Positions 1-9,340 are shown, counted from the first letter of the stretch. The stretch is 64,000 nucleotides of DNA from Enterococcus pallens ATCC BAA-351 (GCF_000407485.1 NZ_ASWD01000002.1:620001-684000), one strand, 5' to 3'. Notes: a model not told the origin generated them from the letters alone. Numbers and translations: made by a program.

Positions 1-530
1 AAATAAGCGAGATCGGTTTCGTCGATCGTTTTTTGCTCCGTGATGACATACTCCAAATAATCGGATAAATAGCGCAAATAAATTTTTTGACCAACCTTCG
101 CCTGCTGCAATTTCCCGAAAAGCAGATCCGAGACGCCCACATGATGTCCCAGAAGAACAAGATTATTACGGCGGGGATCACGTTTGGGATACATCGATCC
201 GGCGCCGTAAATCATCTGCTGCTGGCTCAAGCCTGAGAAGATCGGTGTCACCAAGTCGATCGAAGGCAGTTGGATTTCCCCGATACTTTCCAGATTTTGC
301 GGACTGCTCTCAGCAATCTCACGCAATGTAGGCGCATCGATCCGATCAAAGGGTATGTTCTCGATTTCCTTCGCCTGATTGATCTTGGTGATGGTAGTAT
401 GAGTCGTTTTTTCAACAAATACCAGATCCTTGATAATTGGAAAAAATACCAGCAGCAAGCCGATATAAGTCAGCAGCAATAAAATGATCTTGAGTAGACT
501 ATTCTGCTTTGTTTTCCTTGTCTTCTTCAT
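1..530 (-). CDS. Sortase, class A-type (partial, C-terminus off the window)
   Basis: Last gene of the WxL surface operon. The visible 176 residues start at ATG 530, overlapping the 3' end of the DUF916 gene by 32 bp, which suggests translational coupling. A short basic N-terminus (KKTRKTKQ) is followed by one membrane helix at about residues 13-33, then an extracellular sortase fold with the segment IQLPSIDLVTPIFSG and the conserved LGHHVG stretch, where the first His fits the catalytic His of sortases. The catalytic Cys and Arg lie outside the window. N-terminal anchoring and the GH-H motif fit class A. From context it probably attaches the small IPRTG protein at the head of this operon to the wall; that pairing is inference. 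Sortase assignment is firm, subclass less so. Confidence 0.85.
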   Translation of the reverse strand, partial: MKKTRKTKQNSLLKIILLLLTYIGLLLVFFPIIKDLVFVEKTTHTTITKINQAKEIENIPFDRIDAPTLREIAESSPQNLESIGEIQLPSIDLVTPIFSGLSQQQMIYGAGSMYPKRDPRRNNLVLLGHHVGVSDLLFGKLQQAKVGQKIYLRYLSDYLEYVITEQKTIDETDLAY

Positions 531-1602
531 CTTTTTTCTTTTTTCTCCAAATCAGCCAAATAATAAACAATACCAAAAGCAGTAATAGAATACCGATCAA
601 AATGTACAACCAAGTGTAATCCTTCTTGATGGTAACGTCCTTATCATTCAATTTGCGGGCAACCTGTCCATCGATAGTAAAGTCTTTGTCGAAGACCCAC
701 TGATTCGTGTAATGTTCTGCCTGATTGTCCTTATCTTTTCCGCGAATATATTGTCCTTCCGCGTTTTTATCCCCGTTTACTACAAGCTTGATGTGGTATT
801 TTCCAGCCTCTAATGGCTTGCCGTTTAGGTGTACTGGAAAATCAAACTGAGAGTTTGGCGCGATTTGCAATCCATCATGATGTTCGCTGTAAAGAACAGT
901 TGAATCGCCTTTTTTGGTGATTTCCGCATCGATCGCTACTTGATTGATGTAAGTCGCCTTGGAATTTTGCAGGTTAGAGACGATGACATTACGGGCATTC
1001 AGCTGACTTGGTTTAACAGTATTCAAGGCCATTTGCGGAGTTACCTTCGTTGTATTTTGGCGCATCAATAAAGCAACAACGTAAGAATACTCATTTTCGA
1101 TTGCCAAGCCCTTTTGCTCAGAGGTGTTTTCAGTGGTTTTTTCATCCTTCGCTTCTTTAAAGGTGATCCCGCCGGCCATCAAGCCGTCAAACTGCTCCTT
1201 AGGCATGGTCAAATCAAAGGGTACCTGTAAGGTGGAATGGGCGTTGATCGTTACTTGATTCGGTGCCTTTACATAGTCCTTCAAGTTGTATTTCAAGCTT
1301 TTATCGGGAGCGATTTTATTTTTCCCGTATTCCACGATGACATTTGAATTGGTAGTGGCGCTATTGACTGTCACATCGACCTTTACATTGCGGTCGGTAT
1401 CATTACGCAGCTCCACATTGACCTGTTCCTTTTGATCCGGTGCCATCTTCAAATCAAAATAGGTTTTGGTTTTATCGATTTGGTTTTCTGGAATGACTGG
1501 TGTTACGGCAAAGCTGAATTCACTCGCAAAGGTCGGAATCGTTCCAGCAAAAACTGAAACAAGCAGAATCCCCAACGCGATCATAGATTTTTTGAACTTC
1601 AT
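499..1602 (-). CDS. DUF916/DUF3324 membrane protein (WxL-interacting protein, CscA/DufA-like)
   Basis: 367 residues. Signal peptide about 1-26 (cleavage near TFA-SEF), an extracellular DUF916 domain (about 28-150, immunoglobulin-like strands with motif KTYFDLKMAPDQKEQVNVEL), DUF3324 (about 160-310), one membrane helix (about 332-353) and a charged KKKKDEEDKENK tail. This is the standard architecture of CscA in Lactobacillus Csc clusters and of DufA in E. faecium WxL loci, where it is thought to bind peptidoglycan and WxL proteins. It lies downstream of four WxL genes and overlaps the sortase gene. A hairpin at 1635-1657 separates it from the preceding WxL gene and could lower its expression relative to them. 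Confidence 0.93.
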   Translation of the reverse strand: MKFKKSMIALGILLVSVFAGTIPTFASEFSFAVTPVIPENQIDKTKTYFDLKMAPDQKEQVNVELRNDTDRNVKVDVTVNSATTNSNVIVEYGKNKIAPDKSLKYNLKDYVKAPNQVTINAHSTLQVPFDLTMPKEQFDGLMAGGITFKEAKDEKTTENTSEQKGLAIENEYSYVVALLMRQNTTKVTPQMALNTVKPSQLNARNVIVSNLQNSKATYINQVAIDAEITKKGDSTVLYSEHHDGLQIAPNSQFDFPVHLNGKPLEAGKYHIKLVVNGDKNAEGQYIRGKDKDNQAEHYTNQWVFDKDFTIDGQVARKLNDKDVTIKKDYTWLYILIGILLLLLVLFIIWLIWRKKKKDEEDKENKAE

Positions 1603-1634
1603 TACGCTTTTCTCCTTCTATATGTAAACAAAGC

Positions 1635-1657
1635 AAGATTCGTCAAAGACGAATCTT
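1635..1657 (-). terminator. Hairpin between WxL gene and DUF916 gene (attenuator-like)
   Basis: Perfect 10-bp stem (AAGATTCGTC / GACGAATCTT) with a 3-nt loop, in the 79-bp gap. The minus-strand continuation is only moderately T-rich, so partial termination or an mRNA processing site are both possible. Confidence 0.55.
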
Positions 1658-1681
1658 ACTTGATGTATGATCTGACACAGC

Positions 1682-2473
1682 TTAAGGTGCTGGTGTACCT
1701 GAGTTTCCTGGAACATCCGTTAATGTCCAAGTTAATTTCGTTGAATATTTTTCCGCGTATTTCGTTGTTGAGCCTGGAACAGCTAATTGGATACTATCCG
1801 CACCAGATGCTTCATCGGTACCCCAGTCATTTAGGAAAGTACCCGCACCTTGACCCGCTGCTGCTGACATTACTGTTACCGCAGCGCCTGGGTTTGTGTC
1901 ATCGCCAGGAACTAATGTGATCGTAGCTGTTGTAGTTGGCTTTGGCGAATCAGAAGCGGTTTGGATATTCGCGTTTTTCATAGTGATTTCCGCGCCTTTT
2001 AGCTCATGGTTCTTATCGCTTTTGAATTGTGCATCCTGAGCCAAAGTCAACGTCCAACCTGTTTCAGTTCCGCGATCGTCTGTTACTTGGACGTAGTTCG
2101 GACCTTTTTTATCTGTACCAGTTGGTTTGCCATCCTCACCTAACAAATGATAAAGCTGAGGTGCCGCTTTATAGACTTGGTCAGTTGAGGTGATTTTTTG
2201 TTGACCGAAATCTAGGCTTGAAGCAAAGTCGATAGATAATGGACCTTTTGTTCCTGGATCTGGCTTGCCATCTGGATCAGTTGGGTCAACTGGATCGACT
2301 GGGTTTACTGGATCAACGGGATCAACCGGGTTTGTTTGGTCATCATTTGGTACGAATTCGATCACGCCATTTGAATGATACACGCCGCCATCTGCCGCAA
2401 AAGTTGTTACCGGCGCCGCTGCTAATGATCCTAAGATCACGGTTGATAAGAATAATTTAGAAATGTTTTTCAT
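1682..2473 (-). CDS. Small WxL-domain surface protein
   Basis: 263 residues. Signal peptide about 1-27 (TTFA-ADGG), then the short motif YHSNGVIEF, an acidic proline linker built from PVDP/PTDP repeats (about 50-75), and a C-terminal WxL domain carrying the two hallmark motifs GWTL (near residue 139) and TWTLTDVPG at the C-terminus. WxL domains bind peptidoglycan non-covalently. Closest relatives in the window are the WxL proteins at 7391-8176 and 8226-8957, with the same layout, so these are likely paralogues by duplication. The gene is 23 bp downstream of the giant WxL gene and belongs to the same operon. Confidence 0.95.
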   Translation of the reverse strand: MKNISKLFLSTVILGSLAAAPVTTFAADGGVYHSNGVIEFVPNDDQTNPVDPVDPVNPVDPVDPTDPDGKPDPGTKGPLSIDFASSLDFGQQKITSTDQVYKAAPQLYHLLGEDGKPTGTDKKGPNYVQVTDDRGTETGWTLTLAQDAQFKSDKNHELKGAEITMKNANIQTASDSPKPTTTATITLVPGDDTNPGAAVTVMSAAAGQGAGTFLNDWGTDEASGADSIQLAVPGSTTKYAEKYSTKLTWTLTDVPGNSGTPAP

Positions 2474-2496
2474 GCTATATGCCTTCTTTCATTTGT

Positions 2497-5400
2497 TTAG
2501 TTATTGTTTGGAACATCTTCCAATGTCCAGGACAAGGTTCCTTTATAGTTGCCGACTTTTTGCTTGTTGGCAGGGACGGTCAGCTTGATTCCTTTTTTAC
2601 TGTCTTTGCCCCAGTCTTGGTTGACAACCTCTTCCCCATCATTGGTGAATTTCTTCTCCTCTACCTTAACCTGCTCTGTGCCGATCGTGGTGTCGCTGGT
2701 GCCATCCTTTGAAAAGGTTAGCCCATCTGCTAGAGAATCATTTCCATCTGTCAATGGTGAAGTTTGGGCAACCATTAAACGCCATGTCTTCTTGCCTGCT
2801 CCACGAGTATCGCTGACAACGAGATTCCCTTTTAGAGTGGGCCAATAGGTTGCTGTTTTGTTTGAAACCTTTTGCGTTCCAAAATCCATCGCACTTGGTA
2901 CTTCTTCCAGCTTCAATTCCCCTGAAATCTGAACATTCACTTGTTTTTCTACATGCTTTCCGTTTAAATCATAGGAATAAGTAGTCGGAATATTCTTGAT
3001 GATTTCAGCGGCGGTGGTGTTTTTGATACTGTCAAACGTCGTCTGCGGCAAGCTTGGCGCAGCATTCGGCGTGTCATCCGCAAAAATCACCTGAGCTTTT
3101 GTATGGGTATTAAGTTCATCGATAGATTGTAATGCATTGGCATCCGCGAGACTGAAACGTGCATCCTGCGCATAAACGGCAAATGAACGATCGTCTGAAA
3201 CCGCGCTGTCATTAGGAACAATAACAAGGTTCGCTGTTACTTCCTTTTTGTTTGTGTCAGATGAGCCAACACTGTAATGGATCGGTTGTTTTCGATAGGT
3301 TTCATTTTCCGCTAACGGCTTTTGGATAGTCGCCAAGACATCAGGAGTAATGTCTTCCTTCAATAATGGCCGCCCTGAAGCCTCCATGATCTTCATCACG
3401 TCCTCTTTGGTCGCTAATTTGCTAGCTTCCTGCTCTGTAACGATGACATTTTTAGCCGTCAGTTGCGCTTCATTTGAATATTTCACTTTCACCTGATAGC
3501 TGTATTCTCCATCAGGCACTTGCCAATCGACTGGATCCGTCGTAGTGCTTTCCTTTAACGTATCAGGCTGACTATTTAGTTTCGAGGAAACAATATTTCC
3601 GCTGTATAGCCAAGAACCGGTTGCCTTATCGGGAGCAAAGCTCAATTTAGGCTGTTGGCCCGTTTTGAAAGGAACAACTAACCGTCCTTTTTGAACTTCT
3701 TTTCCAGCAACCACTGTTCCCCAAGCAGAGATAGTCAATGGCGCGTTGTTTTCCTTGACTCCTTGAACGTCGTGAGTGATCGCGCCTTTTCCTTCAGCGA
3801 TTCCAGGATTTTCAACCTCATAATCAATCACTGAACCGGGAATCATCACACCATAGCCATTTGCATCTGATTGAACATCGTTATCCCCGATATATGTTTT
3901 ACCTGTAGCTTTCTCAAAACCGGTAAAATTCTGCGGTGTGATTTTTTCCGCATTCGCCTTTGTTGGGTTAATGGTCAATACTTGGTACCCTTTTGTATCA
4001 CCAAACCAGGTTCCCTTGTTATTCACCAGTTTGCTTGTATCATCCGTATTTTTGATCCAAGTAAGACGGTCTTTCGACGCATCCGGTGTTTCAAAGTCCG
4101 AGAGATTGACCACGCCGGTTCCTTGAGGGGACTCCAGTGTGCCTTCATCTTCGACAGTCAGCTTTCCGCCAGAAATCAATTGCCCTGCCTTCGCAACGGC
4201 CAATCCGGCATTTTTAGTTAAATGGATGTCTCCAAACTCATTGTAGTTAGAGCCATGATTCGCAGCATTCGCTCCCTTACCATTCGAAATATTCCCTTGA
4301 TCCGCTTCAAGCTTTAGACCATTGGTTACATTCAATTGTGTAAAGTTCACGACACCTCCGCCATTTACCTTGATCGGAGTTTTCTGAATCACGCCAGTCC
4401 CATCAACATCCGTCCCAAAATTAAAGACAGATTTGTTGGTGCTGTTCTTGACGATCGTGTTGGTGAAATTATCCCCCTCTGATCCGCCAGAAAAGCCATC
4501 AATGCTGGCTGCTCCTTGGATATTCGCCGTAACATCGCGGAGAATCTTGCCGCCACTAATATTTGAATATTGTGTCGCATAGATATGCCCGATATTGGAA
4601 CCTACCCCTTGAATATTCATGGTGATTTTTCCATTTTTCGTATTCGTAGCCCTTGTTCCGCCATCACCATACACATTCGCTCCGGCTAATGAATCCACAC
4701 CATCCTTGAGATAGATATTCAAGGTGATCGTATTCTGTTCTGAGGTACCTAAAGAGGTTGTACCATTATAAGGTCTTCCGCCAGAGATACTTGTCCCGCT
4801 AGGAAGTTTAAAATCGCCCTGATAATTCCTCAAATCGATCGTTAAATTAGCATTTCCTAATAATTTCCCCGTATTCGTAATTCCCCCTGAAAAAGCGCTT
4901 GGTCCTTTCAATGGAGTACCAGAAAAGTCTCCGCCATAAATGAAATTATGTGAATCTCCATCAACTGTATGATCGGCGCCGGAACCATAGGATGCACCCA
5001 TGGATGCGTTGATGATTCCGTCATGTACTTCAACACCGACATCCCCGACGATTTTCTGATCATTCCAGCCGCCGCCAGATAAGAACCAGTCAACTTCACC
5101 ATAAATTACGATAGATTTAGTATTCCCATACACACGTTTGCCGGAATACCCCGCACCTTCAAGGGTGGAAACCATACCCGCGTTCATCTCGTTCGTCGTG
5201 GTTCCCTCGATGATGCCCGAAAAGCCTCCGCCGTATGTCCAACGAGCTAAATCATTGTTATGGATCGTCTTGGTATTTCCCCAAATGTACATGTTGGTCG
5301 CCCGAGCCGCGTTGCTTCCGCCGCCGCCGACAATATCAAAAGTACCGATTGCTTCTGTTACATAAGGCCTTTTATTTCGATAATCGATACCGTCCTTGTA

Positions 5401-7365
5401 TTGTCTGCCGCCAGAATTATAGACAAAGCCAGGACCGCCGACTTTTTTATCCGCACGGAGCGTTCCTACTTCAATCGTCGTATCGCCTTCGACATATCCG
5501 CCATAACCAGCACCTCTGGCATACGCGGTATTGTCGCCACCTTCACTAATCATTCCTTCTAAAATATCTGTGGTGATATTTCCATAGACTTTAAACCTGG
5601 CTGTTTTTTCTGCAAAAGCCTTACGATCTTGGGGGCTCATTGCATCATAAGCCGCGTCACTTCCGGTTTGGAGGTTGGCGACCTCTACATCCAGTCCAGC
5701 TCCGCCATTGACACTGCGAAGAGAGCCTTCATGATAAACGCCAGCTTTGATCGTATTGCTGATGGAACCCATAATCGTTCCTTCATTCGAATTCGCACCG
5801 ACAAAAGCCGCGGTACCATCTGAAAATTTACTGCTGTCAAGGTTCGTCGTGATTGCCGCCTGTCCTCGATCCGTTCCAATATTTCCTGAACGAGAGCCGC
5901 CATTAAAATCTTGTGTTAGGCTTGACCACTTGCCATAACCGCTTACCTTGTTTTGAATACCGCCATTGATATCTCCATATTCGACCCCGCCATAGAAGGT
6001 ACCTAATGAGAATTTCGTCGCGGGATCTTGGATATCGATAGTGGTAGACACATTCCCAGTCACATTCGCGTGATTCGCAGTCGTACCTTCGCCTCCGCCA
6101 TAATAATTCGTCAATGCTCCGTTAATGTTTTTTACGTTCACAGAAATGTTTCCATCCACCGTGCCTTGTTCTGCACCGCCAACCAAATCAGTAATACCAG
6201 CAGTGGTGTTATTGATGTTGATCGTAGGATTGCCTTTTAAGGTTCCACCAGCCTCATTCCCGCCATAAAAATGCCATAGTCCAGTTCCTGTACTATTCAC
6301 CGTAATGGTAGGATTGCCGCTGACATCCCCTTTGTCCGTTCCGCCATAGACTGAAGAAGTCGCCGGACCAGAGGCGCTGGCAGCTAACGTCAGATCATGA
6401 CCGTTGGTATAAATCGCCGATCCCGTATATTTAATATTTCTCAATTGGATATTGGTCCCAAAATGAACCGGATTCTCGAAGGTTAAGGTATTTGCACCAT
6501 TTGAATCCGTCGCGTCCACAGGATCATTGCTATTTCCAGTGATTGCCAGTGTATTGACTTTTCCCTGAAGCGCGGTAAAGGTAATATTTTTATCCGATAC
6601 GGTCGCTGGAACAGCCTTCGCGGTTGTCGCCTCACTTACTGAGAAGGATTTTCCGACATACAGTACGAAATCATTTCCACCGCCATTTGTATATAAATCG
6701 AATAATGCTGTTTTCAACCCTGTATCCGAGCTTTCATATTCTTTATACGCAGCGCCGTCACCAGCTGGGCTGGGTACAACGATGACTTTTGTCTTATCCG
6801 CGGCATTGATGACATCCTTGATCGAATCAGAGACAGCCTTTAAGTTAACTGCGGGTTTGTTTTCCTTGAAGACCGCGGAATAGACTTGATCTTGATCAAC
6901 AGGATTTTCTTCCAAATCTTCAATCGTGTAGGTTCGTGCGTCGGCTTTCCAGCCGACAAAGGCAGCTTCGTCCTGCTCAGAAAAATCCGGAACCTGATCT
7001 TTCGTGATGGAATCCTTTTCGTCAACCGAAACATTTTTCGCAATTGTTCCATCGGTAAATGGATGCTCTGCATCTGTTTCAAAAGAGACAGTAGCCAGCG
7101 CTGGCTCGGATGATTCCGATGCTGTCATAGACTCGGTAGAACTGGTAGAAGAAGATACATCTGAAGCAGACGTTGCCGCCTCAGATGATTGATTAGGCTG
7201 AGAGTTAGAATCTATTGTGCCTGTTCCACTCAGTTCATGCTCTTCAACAAGTCCATTTTTTGATTGTTCTTGCGAAGTTGACGTAGGAGAAGCTAGGCTT
7301 ACAATTGGCATATAGCTCATAAATATACTTGCCGTAACCACTGTAGTTAACACTTTCTTGTACAC
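2497..7365 (-). CDS. Giant WxL-domain surface protein with glycine-rich beta-repeat region
   Basis: 1622 residues, the large WxL partner of the cluster (LwpA/CscC-like). Order: signal peptide about 1-26; Ser/Thr-rich stalk about 55-90; an InlB/Listeria-Bacteroides-type module about 92-165 (FVGWKADA...YSAVFK); a long repeat region of about 900 residues in which units of roughly 35-45 residues each carry an aromatic or small residue followed by GG (YGGTDKGD, YGGNEAGG, VGGAEQGT, YGGVEYGD and so on), suggestive of a beta-solenoid; further beta domains; and a C-terminal WxL domain with TWRLMVAQ and the final SWTLEDVP. No LPXTG motif or C-terminal membrane helix, so attachment should depend on the WxL domain. 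Ligand unknown; by analogy a polysaccharide or host glycan. Confidence 0.93.
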   Translation of the reverse strand: MYKKVLTTVVTASIFMSYMPIVSLASPTSTSQEQSKNGLVEEHELSGTGTIDSNSQPNQSSEAATSASDVSSSTSSTESMTASESSEPALATVSFETDAEHPFTDGTIAKNVSVDEKDSITKDQVPDFSEQDEAAFVGWKADARTYTIEDLEENPVDQDQVYSAVFKENKPAVNLKAVSDSIKDVINAADKTKVIVVPSPAGDGAAYKEYESSDTGLKTALFDLYTNGGGNDFVLYVGKSFSVSEATTAKAVPATVSDKNITFTALQGKVNTLAITGNSNDPVDATDSNGANTLTFENPVHFGTNIQLRNIKYTGSAIYTNGHDLTLAASASGPATSSVYGGTDKGDVSGNPTITVNSTGTGLWHFYGGNEAGGTLKGNPTININNTTAGITDLVGGAEQGTVDGNISVNVKNINGALTNYYGGGEGTTANHANVTGNVSTTIDIQDPATKFSLGTFYGGVEYGDINGGIQNKVSGYGKWSSLTQDFNGGSRSGNIGTDRGQAAITTNLDSSKFSDGTAAFVGANSNEGTIMGSISNTIKAGVYHEGSLRSVNGGAGLDVEVANLQTGSDAAYDAMSPQDRKAFAEKTARFKVYGNITTDILEGMISEGGDNTAYARGAGYGGYVEGDTTIEVGTLRADKKVGGPGFVYNSGGRQYKDGIDYRNKRPYVTEAIGTFDIVGGGGSNAARATNMYIWGNTKTIHNNDLARWTYGGGFSGIIEGTTTNEMNAGMVSTLEGAGYSGKRVYGNTKSIVIYGEVDWFLSGGGWNDQKIVGDVGVEVHDGIINASMGASYGSGADHTVDGDSHNFIYGGDFSGTPLKGPSAFSGGITNTGKLLGNANLTIDLRNYQGDFKLPSGTSISGGRPYNGTTSLGTSEQNTITLNIYLKDGVDSLAGANVYGDGGTRATNTKNGKITMNIQGVGSNIGHIYATQYSNISGGKILRDVTANIQGAASIDGFSGGSEGDNFTNTIVKNSTNKSVFNFGTDVDGTGVIQKTPIKVNGGGVVNFTQLNVTNGLKLEADQGNISNGKGANAANHGSNYNEFGDIHLTKNAGLAVAKAGQLISGGKLTVEDEGTLESPQGTGVVNLSDFETPDASKDRLTWIKNTDDTSKLVNNKGTWFGDTKGYQVLTINPTKANAEKITPQNFTGFEKATGKTYIGDNDVQSDANGYGVMIPGSVIDYEVENPGIAEGKGAITHDVQGVKENNAPLTISAWGTVVAGKEVQKGRLVVPFKTGQQPKLSFAPDKATGSWLYSGNIVSSKLNSQPDTLKESTTTDPVDWQVPDGEYSYQVKVKYSNEAQLTAKNVIVTEQEASKLATKEDVMKIMEASGRPLLKEDITPDVLATIQKPLAENETYRKQPIHYSVGSSDTNKKEVTANLVIVPNDSAVSDDRSFAVYAQDARFSLADANALQSIDELNTHTKAQVIFADDTPNAAPSLPQTTFDSIKNTTAAEIIKNIPTTYSYDLNGKHVEKQVNVQISGELKLEEVPSAMDFGTQKVSNKTATYWPTLKGNLVVSDTRGAGKKTWRLMVAQTSPLTDGNDSLADGLTFSKDGTSDTTIGTEQVKVEEKKFTNDGEEVVNQDWGKDSKKGIKLTVPANKQKVGNYKGTLSWTLEDVPNNN

Positions 7366-7390
7366 GTTCTCTCGCCTCTTTCTGTCTTAC

Positions 7391-8176
7391 TTAGTTACCT
7401 GGAACGTCAGTCAGCATCCAGGTCAAAGTCGTTTGATACTTCACCGCGTCTTTAGGTGTCGCACCTGGCACGCTTAGGCTGACATCTTTTGTTACATTGA
7501 CATCTTGTTCTTTACCGTCTTTATCCTTTTCCTTCACTGACTCGACTTTACCCCAATAATCCTCCCAAGTTCCGGCACCGGAATCCGCCTTCGCAGACAT
7601 TACCAATGATTCAGAACCATCAGGGTTTAAGGTGATTTCCTTTGCTTCAGGAGGTGTTACTCCTTTTGCATTTGAAGTAACGGTCGGTTTTTTGACAGTG
7701 ATTTGCGAACCATCTAAAACTTTGTTCAACGTAGTAGTTGTCGCAGTTAATTGTCCATCTTGTTTGACCGTCAAAGTCCAGCCCGCATTAGTTCCGCGAT
7801 TATCAGAAACTTGTACATAGTTTTCCGTATCGGCATGACCATTTCCGTAGTGCTGCGCACGTGCATAGTAGGTTTGGTCTTTATTAGAGATTTTATTCAA
7901 ACCAAAATCAAAGCTGGATGCATAGTCGATTGATAATGGACCGTTTGTTCCTGGCTCTGGTTTTTGATCCGGATTGGTTGGATCAACGGGATTAACGGGA
8001 TTTTCTGGATCAGGGTTTTCTGGGTCCACCGGATCAGTTTGACCATCGTTAGGGACAAATTCAACGACTCCGTGTGAATGATATTCTGAGCTGTCAGCAG
8101 CAAATGCCGTGGTGCTGACAGTGGTTAATGCAATTGCGCTCAAAGCGACAATGCTTAATAATTTAATATTTTTCAT
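7391..8176 (-). CDS. Small WxL-domain surface protein
   Basis: 261 residues. Signal peptide about 1-26 (TAFA-ADSS), N-terminal motif YHSHGVVEF, a PVDP/ENPDP linker, then the WxL domain with GWTLTVKQ and the terminal TWMLTDVPGN. The linker and the following segment GPLSIDYASSFDFG nearly repeat those of the WxL protein at 1682-2473, so the two are probably duplicates flanking the giant gene. Second WxL gene of the operon, 49 bp after the preceding one and 25 bp before the giant one. Confidence 0.95.
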   Translation of the reverse strand: MKNIKLLSIVALSAIALTTVSTTAFAADSSEYHSHGVVEFVPNDGQTDPVDPENPDPENPVNPVDPTNPDQKPEPGTNGPLSIDYASSFDFGLNKISNKDQTYYARAQHYGNGHADTENYVQVSDNRGTNAGWTLTVKQDGQLTATTTTLNKVLDGSQITVKKPTVTSNAKGVTPPEAKEITLNPDGSESLVMSAKADSGAGTWEDYWGKVESVKEKDKDGKEQDVNVTKDVSLSVPGATPKDAVKYQTTLTWMLTDVPGN

Positions 8177-8225
8177 TGAGCATACTCCTTTAGTACATCA
8201 GAATTTAAGTGATTATTCACTCGTT

Positions 8226-8957
8226 TTAATTGTTATTGCCTGGTGTGCTGGCTAATGTCCAGTTCAAGGTTGTTTTATATTCCTTCGCTAATTTCACTGT
8301 TTTACCAGGTACATCTAATTCAATCGCTTTTTTACCAGTATCTGCGTCGTTACCAAATCGGTAGACCCAAGTACCTGCACCTTTTGTTTTTTCAGCCGTG
8401 ATACCAGCCGCTTCTTGACCAGGTGTCAAATCAATTGAAGCTGCGACAGTTCCCGATGCGTAAGTATCGCTGCCAGAAAGCCCCGCGATAGCCGCCGTCT
8501 TGATTTTTAGCGCCGCTCCAGTCAGTTCATCGCCATCAGCTGTTTTGAATTGCTCTGGTTGAGTAACAGATAGTGACCAACCTTCCAATGTCCCGCGCTT
8601 ATCCGTCACCTGAACATAATTAGGTTTTTCAATCGTAGGTTTTCCTTCGCTATCTTTGAATTGATCCAATTGTGCGAAATACGTTTGATCAGTTGTTGAT
8701 ATTTTTTGGGTCCCAAATTTCCACTGAGAAGCATAGTCGATTGATAATGAACCGCCTACTGGAGTTGGTGGGTCAACTGGGTCAATCGGAATATCTGGAT
8801 CTTCTGGATCGACCGGCGGTGTAACATCATCCCCCGCTTCAAAATTAATCGTTCCCTGAGTTGGGTAAGTCCCGCCTTCAGCAGCGAAAACCTGCGAAGT
8901 GTTTGCCGCCAGGCTTAGTAATAAAGCCGCTGATGCTAAAAATACAGTCTTTTTCAT
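8226..8957 (-). CDS. Small WxL-domain surface protein
   Basis: 243 residues. Signal peptide about 1-25 (QVFA-AEGG), N-terminal motif YPTQGTINF, a PVDPEDPDIPIDP linker, SLSIDYASQWKFG, and a WxL domain with GWSLSVTQ and the terminal NWTLASTPGN. Its ATG overlaps the stop of the upstream LPxTG-like gene (ATGA), so the two are translationally coupled. It is the most diverged of the three small WxL paralogues. Confidence 0.95.
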   Translation of the reverse strand: MKKTVFLASAALLLSLAANTSQVFAAEGGTYPTQGTINFEAGDDVTPPVDPEDPDIPIDPVDPPTPVGGSLSIDYASQWKFGTQKISTTDQTYFAQLDQFKDSEGKPTIEKPNYVQVTDKRGTLEGWSLSVTQPEQFKTADGDELTGAALKIKTAAIAGLSGSDTYASGTVAASIDLTPGQEAAGITAEKTKGAGTWVYRFGNDADTGKKAIELDVPGKTVKLAKEYKTTLNWTLASTPGNNN

Positions 8958-9340
8958 GCTTGTTTCTCTCCTTTTTTATTTCGTTTTTGTATCCATAGGA
9001 ATGAAGCAATCGATAGCAATAAGATCATTCCCGCGGATTGAACTGCAACTAGATTTTGATCGCCGGTTCGAGGGATAATTTCTTTCCCAGAAGCAGAATA
9101 GTTGGGGGAAGTTTGATAATGCAATGATCCGCCACTCGCTCCGCCCACAGTACCGTTGCTTGCTCCGTGATCCTCGCCTTTATCTACAGAAGAATCAGGT
9201 TTTTCGTACGTCCCATAAAACGAGGTAGTTCCATGTGAAGGATACGCCTTCGATTCCTCCGCAAAGACCGAGATAGGATTGAACGATCCTAAAAATATTA
9301 ACCCGACAATTAGAAGTACTCTTATTTTTTTCGTTGTCAT
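8954..9340 (-). CDS. Small cell-wall-anchored protein with non-canonical IPRTG sorting motif (CscD-like)
   Basis: First gene of the WxL operon. The longest frame starts at 9388, but ATG 9340 sits just after AAGGGGGAG and begins a proper signal peptide (MTTKKIRVLL...VFA-EES), so 9340 is preferred, giving 128 residues. The mature part is short: motif YPSHGTTSF, a Gly/Ser/Asp-rich linker, then IPRTGDQN (residues 89-96), a hydrophobic helix (about 97-116) and a basic tail QKRNKK. This is sorting-signal layout with Ile in place of the Leu of LPXTG. Its YPSHG motif matches the start of the three small WxL proteins. Matches the small LPXTG partner (CscD) of Csc clusters. Confidence 0.85.
   Translation of the reverse strand: MTTKKIRVLLIVGLIFLGSFNPISVFAEESKAYPSHGTTSFYGTYEKPDSSVDKGEDHGASNGTVGGASGGSLHYQTSPNYSASGKEIIPRTGDQNLVAVQSAGMILLLSIASFLWIQKRNKKGEKQA

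Noticed and set aside
2240-2340. Repeated GGATCAAC/GGGTCAAC units in the WxL linker, CRISPR-like at first sight
   Set aside because: They encode PVDP/PTDP repeats in frame, with no spacers; coding repeats, not an array.
4888-4902. TGAAAAAGCGCTTGG resembling a catabolite response element
   Set aside because: Lies inside the giant WxL coding sequence, imperfect match, no promoter nearby.
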